This document shows positions 23,437 to 26,859 of a stretch of 26,859 nucleotides of DNA, one piece after another. The notes under the pieces were generated by a model that made no database searches, was not told the DNA's origin, and saw nothing but the letters and a program-made list of their open reading frames with translations. Every line of letters begins with the position of its first letter. Positions within the stretch are counted from its first letter, which is position 1. Where the stretch lies: assembly GCA_964481395.1 (NCBI GenBank), contig CAYZYG010000072.1:1-26859 (forward strand), read 5' to 3'. The position numbers and the translations under genes were made by a program. The stretch comes from JBFMFH01 sp964481395. GTDB taxonomy: Bacteria; Acidobacteriota; Vicinamibacteria; Vicinamibacterales; JAKQTR01.

Positions 23437-24914
23437 CGATGTCGAGGCGCGTCGAAAAACGCGCCGATGGCCGTCCGGGCACTCGCAAGCAGCAGCTGCG
23501 ACCCGGCAACGGCAGCCGAGGCATTGCGGGCGGCCTCTCCGGAATCCGCATCGGGGCTGCCGAGGCGCAGCCGCGCGGCCTCCCGCATCAGCCGGATCGA
23601 CGTGAGGAGGGTCTCGTGGGCGGACACGAGTTCGGCGGGCGCGGTCAGCCGAACGAGCGCCGCGGCGTGCGCGTCGAGAGCGCCGGCGAGCGCGGTCATC
23701 CGTTTCCGATCGGTAGCGTGCACGTCCAGAATCCTCGTCAGGTCCCGCTCGAATTCGCGAAGGCCCGAGATGACACGAGACGTTCCGTCCCGATATGCCT
23801 GGTGCTCAGCGGCGCGGGCGGCGAGGCGCTGCTGTTCGGTCCGCCTGCGCGCGGCGATTCGCGAGTAGGACTCGATCGTCGCCACGAGCGACGTCATCTG
23901 GCCGGGCCGCTCGTGTCCGAGCCTCGCGTCTTCACGCCGGACCTCGTCGAGCAGCCGGCTGAGGCCCTCGACATCGTGTCGATCCGCCCGCGATGCCGCC
24001 GTGTCGAGCGCCGACTTCACGAGCTGCGCGTACCGCAGATCGATGCGCTGGTCTGCCCGGAGCGACGCTTCGAGCGCCCGCCGCCCGTCGGCCGCCCAGC
24101 CGCGGGGCAGATTCGCCCGGCCGGACTCCAGGACCGCGAGGATAGCCTGCTGCAGCGGCATGCGTTCTGTGGGAACGTCCGAGAGCGTCGCGACCGCCAT
24201 CGCGGCGCCGATCGATTCCTGGAGGGTCGGCTCCGGGAGGATTGGCTCCGATGGGGGCTCGGTCATCGCGACCAGATCGAAACTGAAGCTCTGCTCGCCC
24301 AGATCCGCGCGAATGCCGGCGATGGTCTCGTCGATGAGCAGCGCCAGTTCGCGGACGTCCTCGGCCCGGTAGGCAAAGTGCGTTCTCGGCCAGTCGACGA
24401 GGCGGCGGCGGGCCTGTTCGGCGATGGCGAGCCTGCGCGCCGGATCCGCCGAGATCGCCACCTCCGTGAGCGCCCGCGCGGCTTCAATCGTCAGGGCCGT
24501 GAAGTCGGCCTCGCCGCGGGTCGCCGCGTACCGCTTCGCGCGCACCGCATCCGTGTAGCGACTGGTCCGTTCCCAGTCGACGACCTGCTCGGGCAGACTG
24601 ACGAGCTGCAGTGAGGCGGGAACCTCCAGCGTACCGATCGGCAGGGTGAAGGTCACGCGCCCCGCCGCCCGCGTGTACTCGCCAAGCGTCACGACGGGCG
24701 TCCCGTCCTTCAGGAACAGTCGGAATGCGAGCGACGGCTCCTGGGCACCGGACGCTCGCTCTCGGGCAACTGCCGCCTCGGATGGCACGAGGGAACCCGG
24801 CGCGCCGTTGCCGGACTGGGCCTCGGCGCGGGCGCGCCAAGGATCTGAGCCAGCCAGCGCCACGACGAGCGACAGCGAGCACCAGCACGCGCGAAACCGG
24901 GATCGAGATGGCAT
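23433..24914 (-). CDS. Predicted periplasmic protein of unknown function, first gene of the addBA operon
   Basis: 493 residues from ATG 24914. Residues 1-31 form a signal peptide with a hydrophobic core (WCSLSLVVALAG) and likely cleavage near ARA-EA. Residues 45-110 are a beta-rich stretch (LAFRLFLKDGTPVVTLGEY and following). The rest is largely helical with many Arg and Ala and probable coiled coils (about 250-480). I recognise no named family. A longer in-frame start at 25094 would bury the signal peptide and cross the promoter at 24936-24965, so I reject it. It overlaps addB by 4 nt (GTGA), an unexpected pairing of an exported protein with a DNA-repair complex. Whether the link is functional or only transcriptional is unknown. 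Confidence 0.72.
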   Translation of the reverse strand: MPSRSRFRACWCSLSLVVALAGSDPWRARAEAQSGNGAPGSLVPSEAAVARERASGAQEPSLAFRLFLKDGTPVVTLGEYTRAAGRVTFTLPIGTLEVPASLQLVSLPEQVVDWERTSRYTDAVRAKRYAATRGEADFTALTIEAARALTEVAISADPARRLAIAEQARRRLVDWPRTHFAYRAEDVRELALLIDETIAGIRADLGEQSFSFDLVAMTEPPSEPILPEPTLQESIGAAMAVATLSDVPTERMPLQQAILAVLESGRANLPRGWAADGRRALEASLRADQRIDLRYAQLVKSALDTAASRADRHDVEGLSRLLDEVRREDARLGHERPGQMTSLVATIESYSRIAARRRTEQQRLAARAAEHQAYRDGTSRVISGLREFERDLTRILDVHATDRKRMTALAGALDAHAAALVRLTAPAELVSAHETLLTSIRLMREAARLRLGSPDADSGEAARNASAAVAGSQLLLASARTAIGAFFDAPRHR

Positions 24915-24935
24915 GTGACGTGTCGGTCGCCACCT

Positions 24936-24965
24936 AACGTAAGCCTCGGGTCGGATCCCCGTCAA
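24936..24965 (-). promoter_or_regulatory. Promoter of the hypothetical-addB-addA operon
   Basis: TTGACG (24965-24960) and TACGTT (24941-24936) with an 18-bp spacer, about 22 bp upstream of the ATG at 24914. Confidence 0.55.
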
Positions 24966-25016
24966 GCTCCGAGCCGGCTCGAGCCGGCCCTCGCGCATGG
25001 AGCCTTCGGGCACAAA

Positions 25017-25055
25017 TGTGGAAAACCTGTTGATGCGGTCGTGGAAAAGCTGTGC
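25017..25055. repeat. Direct repeat with DnaA-box-like cores
   Basis: TGTGGAAAACCTGT (25017-25030) and CGTGGAAAAGCTGT (25040-25053) repeat at a 23-bp period. The reverse of the first core, TTTTCCACA, differs from the DnaA box TTATCCACA at one position. The stretch is A/T-rich for this DNA and lies between two divergent promoters. The rest of 24966-25145 holds nothing else I can name. Confidence 0.45.
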
Positions 25056-25145
25056 ACGAACCGACAGAGCTGTCTGCGACGTCAGACGGGACAACGTCTC
25101 CGTGACGTGTGCGAGTGTGGAATGGATTTTCGCGTGTCCCTTCGC

Positions 25146-25173
25146 TTGATCGTGGTGGCAGGACGCGTAGAAT
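25146..25173 (+). promoter_or_regulatory. Promoter of the small protein/asparaginase pair
   Basis: TTGATC (25146-25151) and TAGAAT (25168-25173) with a 16-bp spacer. The start of transcription would be near 25180, about 40 nt before the ATG at 25221. Confidence 0.65.
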
Positions 25174-25220
25174 CGTCTGACGCTTTTTCATCACGCGACG
25201 GCGGCGGCGGGCGGCATGAC

Positions 25221-25445
25221 ATGGCATCGGTAACCCAGACGTTCGAGCGAACCATCGGTGGCCAGGTGTACGTCATCGAGACCTCTCCCGTCCGAGCCGA
25301 TCGCTGGCGCGCGCAGATCGCCCGCCGGCCCGGGATGCCATCGGCGCTCATGCCGTTCTACGGGACCACGCCGGATGAGGCCGCCACGCGCCTCGAGCGC
25401 TGGCTGACGCTGGCCCACCGGGTTCCCAGCGGACAGACCGCCTGA
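25221..25445 (+). CDS. Small alpha/beta protein (74 residues)
   Basis: 74 residues. Strands are predicted at TQTFERTI, QVYVIETSPV and RWRAQIARR, followed by a Pro/Met-rich loop and the helix TTPDEAATRLERWLTLAHR. I recognise no named family. A promoter lies 48 bp upstream, but no good Shine-Dalgarno is seen. The in-frame ORF continues upstream to 24915, but that region crosses the promoters and DnaA-like repeat. The asparaginase gene follows after 22 bp, so they are probably co-transcribed. The C-terminal helix pattern resembles that of the 55-residue protein at 17528. Confidence 0.62.
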   Translation: MASVTQTFERTIGGQVYVIETSPVRADRWRAQIARRPGMPSALMPFYGTTPDEAATRLERWLTLAHRVPSGQTA

Positions 25446-25467
25446 GCGCCCCCCGGAGTCACCTCTC

Positions 25468-26580
25468 ATGCGCATCATCCGACTGCTCCTCGTGTGCGTC
25501 ATGCTGGCCGCCGCGGCGGCTGCCCCACGGCCAGCCGCCGCCCAGGATGCTCCGCGCGTGCGCCTCGTCGCCACCGGCGGCACGATCTCGAATCGAACCG
25601 GCGGACGCCTGACCGCGGACGATCTGGTCGCGCTCCTTCCGACGGTGCAGCAGTACGCGCGGCTCGAAGCCGAGCAGTTCGCGAACACCGCGAGCAGTGC
25701 CCTGACGCTCGACCAGTGGCTCGCGCTCGCACGGCGGCTGAACACCCTGTTTGCGGCTGAACGGGACCTCGCCGGGGTGGTCGTGACGAGCGGGACCGAC
25801 ACGCTCGAGGAGCTCGCGTACTTCCTCCACCTGACCGTCAGGGACGAACGCCCCGTGGTCGTCGTGGGTTCAATGCGCAATCCCAGCACCGTCGGCTACG
25901 AGGGCGCCGCAAACCTGCTCGAAGCGATCCGTGTCGCCGCGGATGCCGGCGCCCGCGGCATGGGCGTGCTGGTGGTGCTGAACGACGAGATCAACTCGGC
26001 GCGGGAAGTGACCAAGACAGACGCGTTGCGCCTCCAGACGTTCCAGAGCCGTCCGGCAGGCATTCTCGGCACGGTCGATGCCGACCGTGTGGTGTTCTAC
26101 CGGTCGCCGCTCAAGCGGCACACCGCGCGCAGCGAGTTCGACGTCGCCGCTATCGAGGCCCTGCCGCGCGTCGACGTCATCCTGACCTACCAGGGGGCCT
26201 CCGGCGATCTCATCAAGGCCGCCGTGGATTTCGGCGCGAAGGGTCTCATCGTCGCCGGCGCGGGTGCCGGCGCGACCAGTGGCTCGCAGGGCGAAGGCCT
26301 GGCCTACGCCGCGGAGAAGGGCGTGGCGGTCGTGGTCACCACGCGCACGGGCAGCGGCCGCGTGTCCGGCACGCGACGTGTCGGTCCGCCCGCCGGGACC
26401 GCCGCCAGTCCACAGCCGGCGCGCGGGGCGGGAACGAACCCGGCTCAAGCTCCCAGCTCCCGGCGCCGGACGATCGGCGGCGAGGATCTCCTGCCGGTGA
26501 AGGCCCGCATCCTGCTGATGCTGGCGCTCACCAGAACGTCCGATCCGGCGGACATCCAGCGCATGTTCCTGGAGTACTGA
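25468..26580 (+). CDS. ansB: Secreted L-asparaginase (type II)
   Basis: 370-residue enzyme that hydrolyses asparagine to aspartate and ammonia. Residues 1-25 are a signal peptide ending PAAAQ. The catalytic residues of the family are present: T39 in ATGGTIS, T110-D111 in TSGTDTLEE, and K183 in REVTKTDA. A signal peptide points to the periplasmic, high-affinity type. The ATG at 25468 has GGAG about 10 nt upstream. Between the conserved core and the C-terminal helices there is a 30-odd residue low-complexity insert (about 303-335, rich in Pro, Ala, Gly) that contains heptad-repeat DNA (26441-26468). Some family members also use glutamine; specificity cannot be read from sequence. Confidence 0.9.
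   Translation: MRIIRLLLVCVMLAAAAAAPRPAAAQDAPRVRLVATGGTISNRTGGRLTADDLVALLPTVQQYARLEAEQFANTASSALTLDQWLALARRLNTLFAAERDLAGVVVTSGTDTLEELAYFLHLTVRDERPVVVVGSMRNPSTVGYEGAANLLEAIRVAADAGARGMGVLVVLNDEINSAREVTKTDALRLQTFQSRPAGILGTVDADRVVFYRSPLKRHTARSEFDVAAIEALPRVDVILTYQGASGDLIKAAVDFGAKGLIVAGAGAGATSGSQGEGLAYAAEKGVAVVVTTRTGSGRVSGTRRVGPPAGTAASPQPARGAGTNPAQAPSSRRRTIGGEDLLPVKARILLMLALTRTSDPADIQRMFLEY
26441..26468. repeat. Seven-base repeat inside the asparaginase gene
   Basis: Units CGGCTCA, AGCTCCC twice and GGCGCCG lie in the low-complexity insert of the asparaginase gene. They match the CGGCTCC style of the intergenic array at 3038-3058. Confidence 0.6.
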
Positions 26581-26768
26581 AAGCCTCGACCTCCCCGGTC
26601 CGCTCCGTATTGCGTTCGGGCGTCAGATAGTGCCCGCTCGCCGAGCGCTCAGGCCTGACAGCACCGGAACGACTGCCGAAATCGCTCGTCGACGGACTAG
26701 CCGCCGGTTCGGGTCCGCCGGATGAAGCGCGGCGCCGTGCCCCGGCGCTCGCCCGCGGGGCGTGACTT

Positions 26769-26777
26769 TGCTACAAT
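26769..26777 (+). promoter_or_regulatory. Extended -10 promoter of the tRNA-Ala gene
   Basis: TGC directly before TACAAT (26772-26777) makes an extended -10 element; no good -35 is visible. Transcription near 26784 would leave about 12 nt of leader before the tRNA. The stretch 26581-26768 holds no supported gene. Confidence 0.6.
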
Positions 26778-26795
26778 AGGGATTCTGCTGAACGT

Positions 26796-26859
26796 GGGCC
26801 TGTGGCGCAGCTGGGAGCGCGCCTGAATGGCATTCAGGAGGTCACCGGTTCGATCCCGG
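26796..26859 (+). tRNA. tRNA-Ala (anticodon GGC), 3' end cut by the window edge
   Basis: The cloverleaf can be followed: acceptor GGGCCTG (26796-26802), D-stem GCGC/GCGC with AGCTGGGA loop, anticodon stem CCTGA/TCAGG around loop ATGGCAT (anticodon GGC), variable loop AGGTC, and T-stem ACCGG with loop TTCGATC. The last 12 or so nucleotides are beyond the edge. It reads GCC codons, which are frequent in this GC-rich DNA. Confidence 0.95.

Noticed and set aside
21898..23868. 656-residue plus-strand ORF opposite addB
   Set aside because: Antisense to a conserved gene, with no recognisable domain.
25017..25055. Chromosome replication origin
   Set aside because: Only two imperfect DnaA-like boxes, and no dnaA, dnaN, parA or gidA nearby.

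Overview
This is a GC-rich, gene-dense bacterial chromosome segment. The gene content is a Gram-negative housekeeping set: TonB/ExbB/ExbD, YajC-SecD-SecF, a periplasmic asparaginase and a lipoprotein. GC-rich codon use, a TonB with proline and Gly-Gly-Val linkers, a BACON/putative-Ig secreted protein and seven-base intergenic tandem repeats suggest an acidobacterium, perhaps Vicinamibacteria. That assignment is an inference from gene style; no 16S rRNA or other taxonomic marker is present.

Left part (1-5800): the start of a RelA/SpoT gene leaves the left edge on the minus strand. A 157-bp structured element and a sigma70-type promoter follow, then a TPR lipoprotein and an AcuI/YhdH-type reductase on the plus strand. 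A minus-strand operon tonB-exbB-exbD-exbD is driven by a promoter with perfect consensus hexamers (TTGACA-18-TATAAT).

Middle (5900-17700): a tight minus-strand operon tgt-yajC-secD-secF-uppP-DUF502 has gaps of 4 to 6 nt and an ATGA overlap. It covers tRNA queuosine modification, protein export and undecaprenyl-phosphate recycling. ddl (D-Ala-D-Ala ligase) diverges from tgt, so two cell-wall precursor functions lie close together. Next are two tandem microgenes encoding the same 21-residue Lys/Ala peptide, each with its own ribosome site and terminator hairpin. They are followed by a DUF4870-like membrane protein, yidD, a palindromic intergenic repeat, a small membrane protein, a secreted BACON/Ig protein, a short DnaJ-like protein, a CPXCG zinc-ribbon protein, a second copy of the 157-bp element and a 55-residue small protein.

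Right part (17770-26859): a minus-strand operon encodes a periplasmic protein of unknown function, an AddB-like nuclease and an AddA-like helicase. The helicase has no nuclease domain, so the pair has one visible nuclease site. A plus-strand pair, a 74-residue protein and a secreted L-asparaginase, follows. The window ends inside a tRNA-Ala(GGC) gene.

The least explained material is non-enzymatic: the twin Lys/Ala microgenes, the two 157-bp elements with conserved ends and conserved hairpins but diverged loops, the heptad repeats that abut or supply stop codons and also occur inside the asparaginase gene, and several genes whose -10 box lies directly before the start codon.
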